From CAZGRP01 sp964527995 (GTDB lineage Bacteria; Zhuqueibacterota; Zhuqueibacteria; Oceanimicrobiales; CAZGRP01), in contig CAZGRP010000075.1 of assembly GCA_964527995.1 (NCBI GenBank), positions 1 to 18,433 of the forward strand: a DNA stretch of 18,433 bases. The letters run 5' to 3'. The translations under genes and the position numbers were made by a program. The notes beneath the pieces are model-generated. The model was not told where the DNA came from. It did not search any database and worked only from the letters and a program-made list of their open reading frames with translations. Of this stretch, positions 8,068-14,632 are shown piece by piece; within the stretch, counting starts at the first letter, position 1, and each line of letters begins with the position of its first letter.

Positions 8068-9135
8068 ATGACGTTGGACCGACGTGACGAGACCGAGTAT
8101 GAACAGAAGTCTCGAAACGGCTCAGAGCAAGACCCTAAAGCCGCGGCACCTTGTCGGAGTGAGCAGAAGAAGGCACAGCCAGACCTTCCGGCGGTGATGA
8201 TCGGGCATTCGTACCAGGCGAACCGGCTCCGGCGCATGGTGAATCATCTGGCCGGTCTCGATTCGCATGTGCTGATCCTGGCAGAGACCGGGACCCACCC
8301 GGAAGAAGTAGCCCATTATCTGCACAGCCGCAGCCCTCGCGCTGGTGAGCCGCTTGTGGAGATCGGGTGCCGGGCGATGCCGCCAGGACTTCTGGGAAGG
8401 CGGCTTTTTGGCGAGCGCCGGGTGGTTTTCAACGACGCCTTTTGGGACCGCGCCGGGCAACTCGAGGAGCACGAACACGCGGCTGTTGTGCTTGTCGGCG
8501 TCGAGGATCTGTCGCAGGAGCTGCAGACCAAGCTGCTGCACTTTTGCAAAACCCGGGAGTTCGTGCGATTCGGTGGCGAAGAGATCCGCCATTCCGACGC
8601 CCGGATCTTCTTCATCGCCGGAAGTGGCTTGCGCCGCCGCGTGGAAGAAGGAGCGTTTCGCGACGACCTCTACTTTCTTCTCCAGGGACGCAGCCTGCGC
8701 CTGCCACCGCTTCGCGAACGGCCTGAGGACCTGCCTCTGATCATCAGCCATATGGTCCGGCAGTGGAGTGGCCAGTCGGAAGGACCTTTCCCCATTTTCG
8801 AGCGCGCTGCCATCGAGGCCCTGCGGCTGAACACCTGGCCCGGGAACCTGCAGGAGCTGGAGTCTGTGATCCGCGAAGCGATGATCGTCTCGGGCAGCCG
8901 CACCATCCGACTGGAGCATCTGCCCGATCCCTACGGCAGCCCCCAAAACGTCAACCTTCTGACCCTGGAAGAAAATGAGCGCAGGCACATCGAGCGCGTG
9001 CTCCGGCATACAGGATTCAACAAGAGCCGGGCAGCGAAAATCCTGCGGATCTCCAGACCGACGCTGAACAGCAAGATCTTCCGCTACGGCCTTCTCAATG
9101 AGCGCCCCGCGAGCGGTACCTCCGAAGTCGCCTGA
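8068..9135 (+). CDS. Sigma-54-activator-like regulator with degenerate AAA+ core and Fis-type HTH
   Basis: The 355-residue protein has a 42-residue charged N-terminal tail, a domain aligned throughout with the AAA+ core of NtrC-type activators, and a Fis-type helix-turn-helix (about 298-343; SRAAKILRISRPTLNSKI). The catalytic parts are lost. Walker A is AETGTHPE (72-79), without the Gly-Lys. The Walker B acids are gone (VVLVGVED, 140-147). VVFNDA (119-124) stands where GAFTGA contacts sigma-54. Structural motifs remain: ELQTKLL (151-157), GAFRDDLY (195-202), LPPLRERPEDLPL (212-224) and sensor II WPGNLQELE (258-266). It should therefore bind DNA but not hydrolyse ATP or activate sigma-54, acting perhaps as a repressor or architectural factor. 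The ATG has GAGG five bases upstream. It is divergent from the DraG-type gene and precedes the aldolase operon, so either is a possible target. Confidence 0.9.
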   Translation: MTLDRRDETEYEQKSRNGSEQDPKAAAPCRSEQKKAQPDLPAVMIGHSYQANRLRRMVNHLAGLDSHVLILAETGTHPEEVAHYLHSRSPRAGEPLVEIGCRAMPPGLLGRRLFGERRVVFNDAFWDRAGQLEEHEHAAVVLVGVEDLSQELQTKLLHFCKTREFVRFGGEEIRHSDARIFFIAGSGLRRRVEEGAFRDDLYFLLQGRSLRLPPLRERPEDLPLIISHMVRQWSGQSEGPFPIFERAAIEALRLNTWPGNLQELESVIREAMIVSGSRTIRLEHLPDPYGSPQNVNLLTLEENERRHIERVLRHTGFNKSRAAKILRISRPTLNSKIFRYGLLNERPASGTSEVA

Positions 9136-9186
9136 CCCGATCTTCCCTTCTCAGACCAACCTTCCACGAATTCCTGCCGGCTGCAG

Positions 9187-9207
9187 CCCTGGTGCTCCAC
9201 CCCAGGG
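9187..9207. terminator. Possible weak hairpin after the regulator gene
   Basis: CCCT-GGTG, a three-base loop, CACC, two unpaired bases and AGGG form an eight-pair interrupted stem about 50 bases past the stop. No T-run follows, so intrinsic termination is doubtful. Confidence 0.25.
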
Positions 9208-9293
9208 ATTCCCTGGCGCCGCGTGTCGTCTCTTCATGGAGCGGGTGCTATGTACGCAGCTCCTTCGTGGTCCCGAAATTTTCGTCAAAGGGT

Positions 9294-9322
9294 TTGAATT
9301 TGTGGGGTTGATATTGTAAATT
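9294..9322 (+). promoter_or_regulatory. Candidate promoter of the aldolase operon
   Basis: TTGAAT (9294-9299), 17 bases, then TAAATT (9317-9322) lies about 60 bases upstream of the GTG start, in an AT-rich patch that stands out from the GC-rich surroundings. Confidence 0.5.
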
Positions 9323-9381
9323 AGGCCGACATCAGGCTCTCAAACTAGCCCCAAACACGAGGACGAAACGGAGGTGAAGCC

Positions 9382-10458
9382 GTGAGTGTAGAACTGAGTG
9401 CAGGAAAATACCGGGGTATCCGGTTGCTCGCCGACGAAACAGGTCGCTTCCGAATGATGGCGATCGACCAGCGCGGTTCAATGGTACGAGCGCTTGCGAA
9501 AGTGACCGGCAAGGACGCCAGCGACATCGGCTACCACGACATCGCCAAAGTCAAGCGTGCGGTCACGAAAGTCCTGTCTCCTTTTTCGACCGCCACTCTC
9601 ACCGACCCGGTATACGGCTATCCCTATTCGATTGACGTTCTGCCCCGGAATGTCGCCCTGCTTCTCGCCTATGAAGAAACCGGCTATGAGAAGTCCGGGC
9701 CGGGCGGCAGGGAGCGCAAGACCATTCTGCTTGAAGGATGGAACGTGCAAAAGGCGCAGCATGCCGGTGCCGATGCCATCAAGCTGCTGCTCTACTACCG
9801 CCCCGATGCCTCGGCCGAGACCAACGACCACCAACACAGCATCGTTCGCCAGGTGGGAGAAGAGTGCCGGAAGCACGACCTGCCCTTCCTACTGGAAACG
9901 GTGGCCTACGCCATCGATGAACCTTCCACTGATTCGCCGGAGTTCGCCCGCAAGAAACCTCAGTTCGTTGCCGATAGCGCTCGCGAGTTCTCCAAGCCCG
10001 AATATGGCGTCGACATCCTGAAGCTGGAGTTTCCAGCGAACCTCAAGTACTGCAAAGAGTTCGCCAACGCGGTTTTCGACGACAAGAAACGGGAGCCGGT
10101 CTACGACCTTGATGAGGTCAAGGGCTTCTGCAAGGAGGTGCACAACGCCTCGGGAGTGCCCTGGGTCATCCTCAGCGCCGGGGTGGACATCAAGGAGTTT
10201 CTGGAGAACGTCCGCCTGGCCGCCTCTGCGGGTGCAAGCGGCTTCCTCTGCGGCCGCGCCATATGGAAACAGGTGACGAACTACTACCCCGATGATGCCG
10301 CCATGGAAGCGTGGCTCGAAAAAGAGGGGGCCGAGAACTTCCGGCAATCCAACGCCGCCGTTGGTGAGGCCCTGCCGTGGTTTGAACACCCGAAATTCGC
10401 GGGGCTGGAAAACGTGAGGCTGGCGAAGCAGGGCGAAGCCTGGTTCAGGCAGTATTAA
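9382..10458 (+). CDS. LacD-type class I aldolase (tagatose 1,6-bisphosphate aldolase-like)
   Basis: Predicted Schiff-base aldolase that splits a ketose bisphosphate, such as tagatose 1,6-bisphosphate, into dihydroxyacetone phosphate and an aldehyde. The 358-residue protein starts with the family opening GKYRGIRLLADETGRFRMMA followed by IDQRGSM. It has LTDPVYGYP, ADAIKLLLYYRP, LPFLLETVAY, then VDILKLEFP with the presumed Schiff-base Lys214, and the phosphate-binding end VILSAGVD plus GASGFLCGRAIWK. The start is GTG at 9382 with GGAGGTG placed correctly upstream; no other start has such a site. It is first in a four-gene operon with a PfkB kinase, the arrangement seen in tagatose and sulfofructose phosphate pathways. 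The true substrate cannot be told from sequence, since related aldolases act on sulfofructose and inositol-derived phosphates. Confidence 0.9.
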   Translation: MSVELSAGKYRGIRLLADETGRFRMMAIDQRGSMVRALAKVTGKDASDIGYHDIAKVKRAVTKVLSPFSTATLTDPVYGYPYSIDVLPRNVALLLAYEETGYEKSGPGGRERKTILLEGWNVQKAQHAGADAIKLLLYYRPDASAETNDHQHSIVRQVGEECRKHDLPFLLETVAYAIDEPSTDSPEFARKKPQFVADSAREFSKPEYGVDILKLEFPANLKYCKEFANAVFDDKKREPVYDLDEVKGFCKEVHNASGVPWVILSAGVDIKEFLENVRLAASAGASGFLCGRAIWKQVTNYYPDDAAMEAWLEKEGAENFRQSNAAVGEALPWFEHPKFAGLENVRLAKQGEAWFRQY

Positions 10459-10541
10459 GCGTCTCGACGGAAGAGGCGAACGGGGGTCGTCTCGCCGCCA
10501 CGCCTCGAATCGCCGCCTGCAGGCCGACCGAAGGGGGAGAC

Positions 10542-11780
10542 ATGCCTGCAAACCATCCTGCAATCCTTGTAGTCGGGCCGGCCTATCTCGACCATGTCTT
10601 TCGCGTCGACCGCCCGCTGGTGCCGCCCGGACTATTGCCACCCGGCTGGCGGCGGCGCTATGTTCTCGACCGTAGCGTCGGCGAGCTGGGTCGCGATCCT
10701 GAACCTGCCGACATCCTGGTGGTGCGTAGCACCGCTGGTGACGAAATCCGCATCTCCGGCTCCGGGCACGCATCCTTGCCGTTCACGGGCACGGTGTTGG
10801 TGGAGGGACCCTGGGTCGGTGCCGGGCCCAGGGTGGGTCCAGAGGATCCCCGGATGGCGGCAGTTGTGGCCGAGCACACGAAAGGTCCAGCCTTTGTTGT
10901 CCGCAACAGTGTCGCTCTGGTGGAATATCGCCGCCTCCTCGGTGGCATGGGAGCCGGGTTCGCGGCGGCCCTGAAGGCCAAGCTGATTGCGCCGCTCGGA
11001 AGCCCCGACGGGGCGGCTGCGGACCAGGTGGGCGAGTCGATCCTCGGGATGCTGGCGGAAGCCGGCGTAAGCGTCATGCCTCAACTTTTGGCCGGCTATG
11101 CCAGCGATACAACCCTGCTGTTGACGAGCGGTCGCTTCGGTGACAAGTTCCCCGTCGGCCGGCGCCAGGTCGGCCGCGGTTTTCATGTCGACGAGTCCGT
11201 GGCGTCGGCACTCGGTCAGGCCGAGATTGTTGTGCTGGCCGCTGTGGAGAATGATTTTGCACGGGCTGTTCTCGACCATCTCGAGGACGCGTTCGTCGTG
11301 TTTGCCGCTACATTCCGGCACGTGATGGAGAAGGAACCGAAGCTCGTCTCCCTGGCCGAGCGTATCGACTACGTCTGCTGCAACGAGCAGGAGTGGGAGC
11401 TGCTGGACGGCCGGGAGGAGCTGCGCAGGAAGGTCCCGCTGGTCACCGTGACCCGTGGCAAGCGCGGAGCGGTGGCTTTTTTCAAAGACACGGCGGGCGA
11501 GCAGCACGTCATGCGCTTCCCAGCGTTTGGTGCCGGGATGCCGCCTGTGGACACCAACCGCGCCGGCGAGGCGTTCGCAGCAGCTTTCCTGAACTGCATT
11601 CTCGCCGAGGTTGGGGTGCCAGGGCTCCGGCGACGCGGCTACGATCCAGACCTGATCGCGCAGGCAGGGAAGGAGGCTGCCGTCGCCGCCTTTCTACAGG
11701 TGCAGACTGCGGCATTCCGGTTTGCGCCGCGTTTTGAGATTTTGCGCGAACTTCGGAGCGCCCGTGGCCAGTGGCCATGA
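10542..11780 (+). CDS. Divergent PfkB-family (ribokinase-like) carbohydrate kinase
   Basis: A 412-residue, presumably cytoplasmic protein with a ribokinase-like fold. It begins with ILVVGPAYLDHVFRVDRPL, the usual first strand and substrate loop. About 100 residues of extra sequence precede the glycine-rich motif near LGGMGAGFAAALK. The sugar-lid and nucleotide parts are recognisable in DYVCCNEQEWELL and VTVTRGKRGAVAFF. The family signature DTxGAGD appears as D337-T-N-R340-A-G-E343, so the catalytic aspartate is glutamate and the first glycine of the anion hole is arginine. Normal kinase activity is therefore uncertain. The ATG has AGGGGGAG directly upstream, and the gene starts 83 bases after the aldolase stop in the same direction. 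If active, it would make the bisphosphate that the aldolase splits. Other PfkB substrates (nucleosides, ribose) cannot be excluded. Confidence 0.85.
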   Translation: MPANHPAILVVGPAYLDHVFRVDRPLVPPGLLPPGWRRRYVLDRSVGELGRDPEPADILVVRSTAGDEIRISGSGHASLPFTGTVLVEGPWVGAGPRVGPEDPRMAAVVAEHTKGPAFVVRNSVALVEYRRLLGGMGAGFAAALKAKLIAPLGSPDGAAADQVGESILGMLAEAGVSVMPQLLAGYASDTTLLLTSGRFGDKFPVGRRQVGRGFHVDESVASALGQAEIVVLAAVENDFARAVLDHLEDAFVVFAATFRHVMEKEPKLVSLAERIDYVCCNEQEWELLDGREELRRKVPLVTVTRGKRGAVAFFKDTAGEQHVMRFPAFGAGMPPVDTNRAGEAFAAAFLNCILAEVGVPGLRRRGYDPDLIAQAGKEAAVAAFLQVQTAAFRFAPRFEILRELRSARGQWP

Positions 11781-11836
11781 CATTGCCAGCCTTCCAGTGT
11801 AAGAAAAACCTGAACCGAAACCGGAGGGAGCCCAGC

Positions 11837-12178
11837 ATGTCCGAAAACTCATTTCCCGCCTTGATTACCAGCCTACCCGAGGCCGACCTGCCGTTGGAAG
11901 GCGTGCGTGGTTGGATGATGCAAAACGACCGCGGCCTGGTCGTCTTTTTCGACTTCGAGGCTGGCGTAGACGTGCCCGAGCACCAGCACGGTGACCAGTG
12001 GGGCATTGTGGTCGAAGGCGAAGTGAGCCTGACCATCGCCGGCGAGACCCGTCTCTACCGGAAGGGTGACTCCTACTGGATTCCGGCCGGCACCCCCCAC
12101 GCGGCTCATTTCCACCAACCTTCCAAGCTGATCGACTTGTTCGCCGACGCGGACCGCTACCACCCCAAGTCGGAGTGA
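11837..12178 (+). CDS. Small single-domain cupin protein
   Basis: A 113-residue cytoplasmic beta-barrel protein. Motif 1 is PEHQHGDQWGIVVEGE: two histidines as metal ligands, with Asp roughly where many cupins have Glu. Motif 2 is GDSYWIPAGTPHAAHF, with the third histidine. The frame continues upstream to 11771, but the ATG at 11837 has GGAGGGAG six bases upstream and gives the normal cupin length, so it is preferred; it leaves 56 bases after the kinase. Cupins this size can be sugar-phosphate isomerases, mutarotase-like enzymes, dioxygenases or sensors. In this operon an isomerase or sugar-binding role is the most sensible guess, but nothing in the sequence proves it. Confidence 0.88.
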   Translation: MSENSFPALITSLPEADLPLEGVRGWMMQNDRGLVVFFDFEAGVDVPEHQHGDQWGIVVEGEVSLTIAGETRLYRKGDSYWIPAGTPHAAHFHQPSKLIDLFADADRYHPKSE

Positions 12179-12199
12179 ATCGATCAGGGGGAGAGCCGG

Positions 12200-13111
12200 A
12201 TGGCGACGTTCAAAGAAAAATTCCCCACCAAGTTTCGCGCGTTGCTTGATCCTGATCGTGGCGATTCTGCCGGCAAAGAGATTCTGATCGATCCGGAGGA
12301 CGTGCTCGACCAGCTCCTGGATCGCAAAGGGCCGACGCTTTACATGGGGATCTGGGACGAAGCCCGCATCCGGCAGGAGTTTGACCGGCATGGCATCTGG
12401 AAGAGGCTGCACGCGCTGGGATATCAGCGGGCCGAGCTGCGCCTCGACACGCGTGACGCCTACGAACACCGACTCTCGGTTGTGGATCCTGAAGCGGCGC
12501 CCGAAATTCCTCTTATCGAAGTGGTGCTCCACCGCACCAACATCCCCCGTCGCCGTCTGCCAGCCGGCCTGGATGTGCCGTCCCTGCGTACCATGCTCGT
12601 CGAATGGATGCTGCTGCAGAATCCACGCGCCCAATTCACGCATGAGAAGTCCCGGCTGCCGGGCCAGCGCTACCCGGGTCTTGGGCTCTCGCGTGAAATG
12701 TTCCTCTTCCTCTTTCACCTGGCCTGCGAATTGGAAGTGAACGCCCTGACCGTCACGCCGGGGCACTATCACAACGCCGTGATCTTCTCGCGCCGGCTAC
12801 ACTATCTGCGTCCAGAGTCGGAAGCGCGACTCCGGTGCTATGTGCGCGATCTCGGCGATCAGTCTCTGGCCAAAGTTTCCTGGGCCTTCGAGCTGGGCTG
12901 CGTGCGTGAAATCGAGACCGGAAAACACGTGCGCTGGTTCGTCGACTGGCAGGCCGTGGCTACAGATGAGGTTCTACGCAACTTTTTCGAGTCGAAGGAC
13001 TACGAGTCGCCGATTGCGGCCTTCGTGGGCAATCATCATTATCGGATCGACGAGAATCTGTTCGAGCAGAAGAAACACATCATCGACACTCTCGCCGACC
13101 TGACGACGTGA
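12200..13111 (+). CDS. Conserved-looking protein of unknown function, last gene of the aldolase operon
   Basis: I do not assign this 303-residue protein to a family. It has no signal peptide or membrane segment, is mixed alpha/beta and is unusually rich in Arg, Glu and His. Notable stretches are TLYMGIWDEARIRQEFDRHG near residue 45, RYPGLGLSREMFLFLFHLA (about 152-170), TVTPGHYHNAVIFSRRLHYL near residue 185 and NHHYRIDENLFEQKK near the C-terminus. The His/Tyr/Asn cluster could be an active or metal site. It starts 21 bases after the cupin stop with GGGGGAG upstream of the ATG, so it is clearly co-transcribed and probably acts on the same metabolite. Length, codon use and Shine-Dalgarno site support a real gene. 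Confidence 0.82.
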   Translation: MATFKEKFPTKFRALLDPDRGDSAGKEILIDPEDVLDQLLDRKGPTLYMGIWDEARIRQEFDRHGIWKRLHALGYQRAELRLDTRDAYEHRLSVVDPEAAPEIPLIEVVLHRTNIPRRRLPAGLDVPSLRTMLVEWMLLQNPRAQFTHEKSRLPGQRYPGLGLSREMFLFLFHLACELEVNALTVTPGHYHNAVIFSRRLHYLRPESEARLRCYVRDLGDQSLAKVSWAFELGCVREIETGKHVRWFVDWQAVATDEVLRNFFESKDYESPIAAFVGNHHYRIDENLFEQKKHIIDTLADLTT

Positions 13112-13113
13112 TG

Positions 13114-13146
13114 CCCCAGGGTCAAGAAAGATGACCTCAACTGGGG
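13114..13146. terminator. Large hairpin closing the aldolase operon
   Basis: CCCCAG-GGTCA (13114-13124), a seven-base loop, TGACC (13132-13136), a four-base bulge and CTGGGG (13141-13146) form 11 pairs immediately after the stop codon. No T-run follows, so it may act as a transcript-end stabiliser or a factor-assisted terminator. Confidence 0.55.
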
Positions 13147-13275
13147 TCGTCTTGGGGGAGAGCCTGATCCACACTGCACTGCCCCGACCCGACGGGGATG
13201 AGGCTATGGGCTGGCGCGATGGCCGAACCCGGCGGGCCTGGCGTTCACGAACCAAGGTGCTTTCTTTTGCGAGCT

Positions 13276-13965
13276 ATGAGGCGAGTCACATTATTTGAAC
13301 TGGCACAGTCCGCAGCATTTTGCGTGAGACTGCTTCTCCTTCTGCTCGTGGTCCTGACTGGGGCCGATGCGCTGGCGGCGGGCGTGGCACCTTGGCCTGG
13401 GGAAGTGCAAGGGCTTGTGCGAAGTGATCTGGGCCGGCCACCTGCGCGGCCGTTCCTTGCCCTTGTGAGCCCACCCCATTTCGCGTTGGAATCCATCCAT
13501 GCTCCCGTTCCCGCTCCGTATCCAAAGTCCCTGCCTGTTCATCGTCTTGCCGGAGAGGAGTTCCTGGTTACCACGCGGTCCAAGGAAAAGCAAGAGGCCT
13601 CCACGCGAGGGACGACGCGCCTCCTGGTAAACGGTATGTTGGGAGCGCTCGGGTTGGGCCTGCTGGGAGTGATGATGGGTGGGAGCGTTGATTCGAAGTG
13701 CTCCGGAAGCTCCGATGTGTTCGTGATCTGCGGGAACTCCGAGAATGCTTTGAAAGGCGCGACCCTCGGCGCCTCGCTCGGAGGCATCATCGGGGTCTAT
13801 GCCACCGGCAGCAGCGACCGTGTGAAAGGATCGTTTTGGGCGACAGTGGCCGGAGGCGTCGCCGGTGGTGCAGCGGGCTATTTTCTGGCAAAACAAACGT
13901 CCGGTTTGAGTCTGATGTTGCTTCCAGCAATCGGAGCAACGATCGGCTTTCAACTCACGCGATAG
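13276..13965 (+). CDS. Exported or membrane glycine-zipper protein of unknown function
   Basis: From the chosen ATG the protein has 230 residues. Residues 1-35 form a signal peptide: MRRV, then a run of seven hydrophobic residues around LLLLLL, ending ADALAA. A Pro-rich segment of about 75 residues follows. The rest is made of Gly/Ala-rich hydrophobic stretches (about 115-137, 158-177 and 186-227; for example MLGALGLGLLGVMMGG and TVAGGVAGGAAGYFLA), like glycine-zipper membrane proteins. Two cysteines (SKC and VIC) bracket a short loop that could form a disulfide outside the cytoplasm. The frame is open from an ATG at 13198, but that would put 26 polar residues before the signal peptide; neither start has a clear Shine-Dalgarno sequence. 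It follows the operon hairpin, so it may have its own promoter, which I could not find. Confidence 0.7.
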   Translation: MRRVTLFELAQSAAFCVRLLLLLLVVLTGADALAAGVAPWPGEVQGLVRSDLGRPPARPFLALVSPPHFALESIHAPVPAPYPKSLPVHRLAGEEFLVTTRSKEKQEASTRGTTRLLVNGMLGALGLGLLGVMMGGSVDSKCSGSSDVFVICGNSENALKGATLGASLGGIIGVYATGSSDRVKGSFWATVAGGVAGGAAGYFLAKQTSGLSLMLLPAIGATIGFQLTR

Positions 13966-13998
13966 AACGGAACCGGACGATCCGTCAGCCATCCCGGG

Positions 13999-14030
13999 CT
14001 GGGTGCCAGGGATCGGGAACGGGCGCCCAG
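13999..14030. terminator. Hairpin in convergent spacer, possible bidirectional terminator
   Basis: CTGGGTGCC (13999-14007) pairs with GGCGCCCAG (14022-14030), nine pairs including one G-T, with a 14-base loop. It lies 34 bases after the membrane-protein stop. No T-run follows. Confidence 0.4.
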
Positions 14031-14046
14031 AAACCACAGGCCTGGT

Positions 14047-14075
14047 AGCCGGCCATGAAGGACCGGGCGCCGGCT
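14047..14075. repeat. Second inverted repeat in the convergent spacer
   Basis: AGCCGGC (14047-14053) is exactly complementary to GCCGGCT (14069-14075) across a 15-base loop. It could contribute to termination of either converging transcript. Confidence 0.35.
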
Positions 14076-14121
14076 GGCATCCGCATCCTGCAATCCGCGA
14101 TCAAACCCGGCGTTCCACGCT

Positions 14122-14139
14122 CATCAACCATCAACCATC
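14122..14139. repeat. CATCAAC heptamer tandem repeat entering the gap
   Basis: CATCAAC CATCAAC CATC runs directly into the Ns, and the first defined bases after the gap, ACCATC, fit the same unit. About 2.6 copies are visible; the array probably continues through the gap. Confidence 0.65.
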
Positions 14140-14239
14140 NNNNNNNNNNNNNNNNNNNNNNNNNNNNNNNNNNNNNNNNNNNNNNNNNNNNNNNNNNNNN
14201 NNNNNNNNNNNNNNNNNNNNNNNNNNNNNNNNNNNNNNN
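14140..14239. other. Assembly gap of exactly 100 Ns
   Basis: A round run of 100 Ns is the usual scaffold placeholder, so the real distance between the flanks is unknown. Confidence 0.98.
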
Positions 14240-14250
14240 ACCATCCCCTC

Positions 14251-14580
14251 TCATCCTGCTGGCTCGATGATGGCGCTCATGGAGCCCTTGCAGCGCGGAA
14301 TGCGCCAGTCCGGCCCGTAGGCGTGGATCTGGTCGCGTTTCAGCTCGGCACGCTCCTTGGTCGTGGTGTCGACGATGACGCGGCCGCGGGTGTCGACCTC
14401 GCATGCCATGGCGTAGGCTTTGGCGCGGCTGTGGCCGAAGAGCTGCATCAGCATCTCGATGACGTAGTCGTAGGTGTGATCGTTGTCATCGAGCAGGACG
14501 ACGTGATAGCGCGGCACATGGATCGGTCTTTTCCTCTTGCCGGTGCGCTGTTTCTTGGTCGGTGACGGGATTTCCAGCAT
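14251..14580 (-). CDS. ClpS-type adaptor protein, variant N-degron pocket
   Basis: ClpS delivers N-end-rule substrates to the ClpA/ClpC unfoldase. This 109-residue protein has a basic N-terminal extension, then YHVVLLDDNDHTYDYV (25-40), an ungapped match to YKVILVNDDYTPMEFV of E. coli ClpS. VIEMLMQLF, EVDTRGRVIVD, ERAELKRDQIHAYG and a final IIEPA complete the fold. Two residues known in E. coli to hold the substrate N-terminus differ: Asn34 is Asp31 here and His66 is Asp63. The C-terminal part, DWRIPRCKGSMSAIIEPA, resembles ClpS-like proteins I associate with Planctomycetes. The frame opens at a TTG at 14607, but the ATG at 14580 has GGTGGAG just upstream and fits the family length. It lies 52 bases behind the hydrolase-like gene on the same strand, so it is probably co-transcribed. 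Confidence 0.9.
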   Translation of the reverse strand: MLEIPSPTKKQRTGKRKRPIHVPRYHVVLLDDNDHTYDYVIEMLMQLFGHSRAKAYAMACEVDTRGRVIVDTTTKERAELKRDQIHAYGPDWRIPRCKGSMSAIIEPAG

Positions 14581-14632
14581 GGCTCCACCACTTGCGATTG
14601 AGTTCAATCACGTTCGAAGGGGTCATGGAATT

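Larger units (their letters stand above)
13966..14250. other. Convergent spacer with hairpins, repeat and assembly gap
   Basis: This stretch lies between two converging genes and holds no credible gene. It contains two GC-rich hairpins, a heptamer repeat and 100 undetermined bases. Frames that appear to cross it do so only through the Ns. Confidence 0.8.

Noticed and set aside
13985..14404. Minus-strand open frame across the gap
   Set aside because: It stays open only because the Ns contain no stop, and its other half is antisense or off-frame to the ClpS gene.
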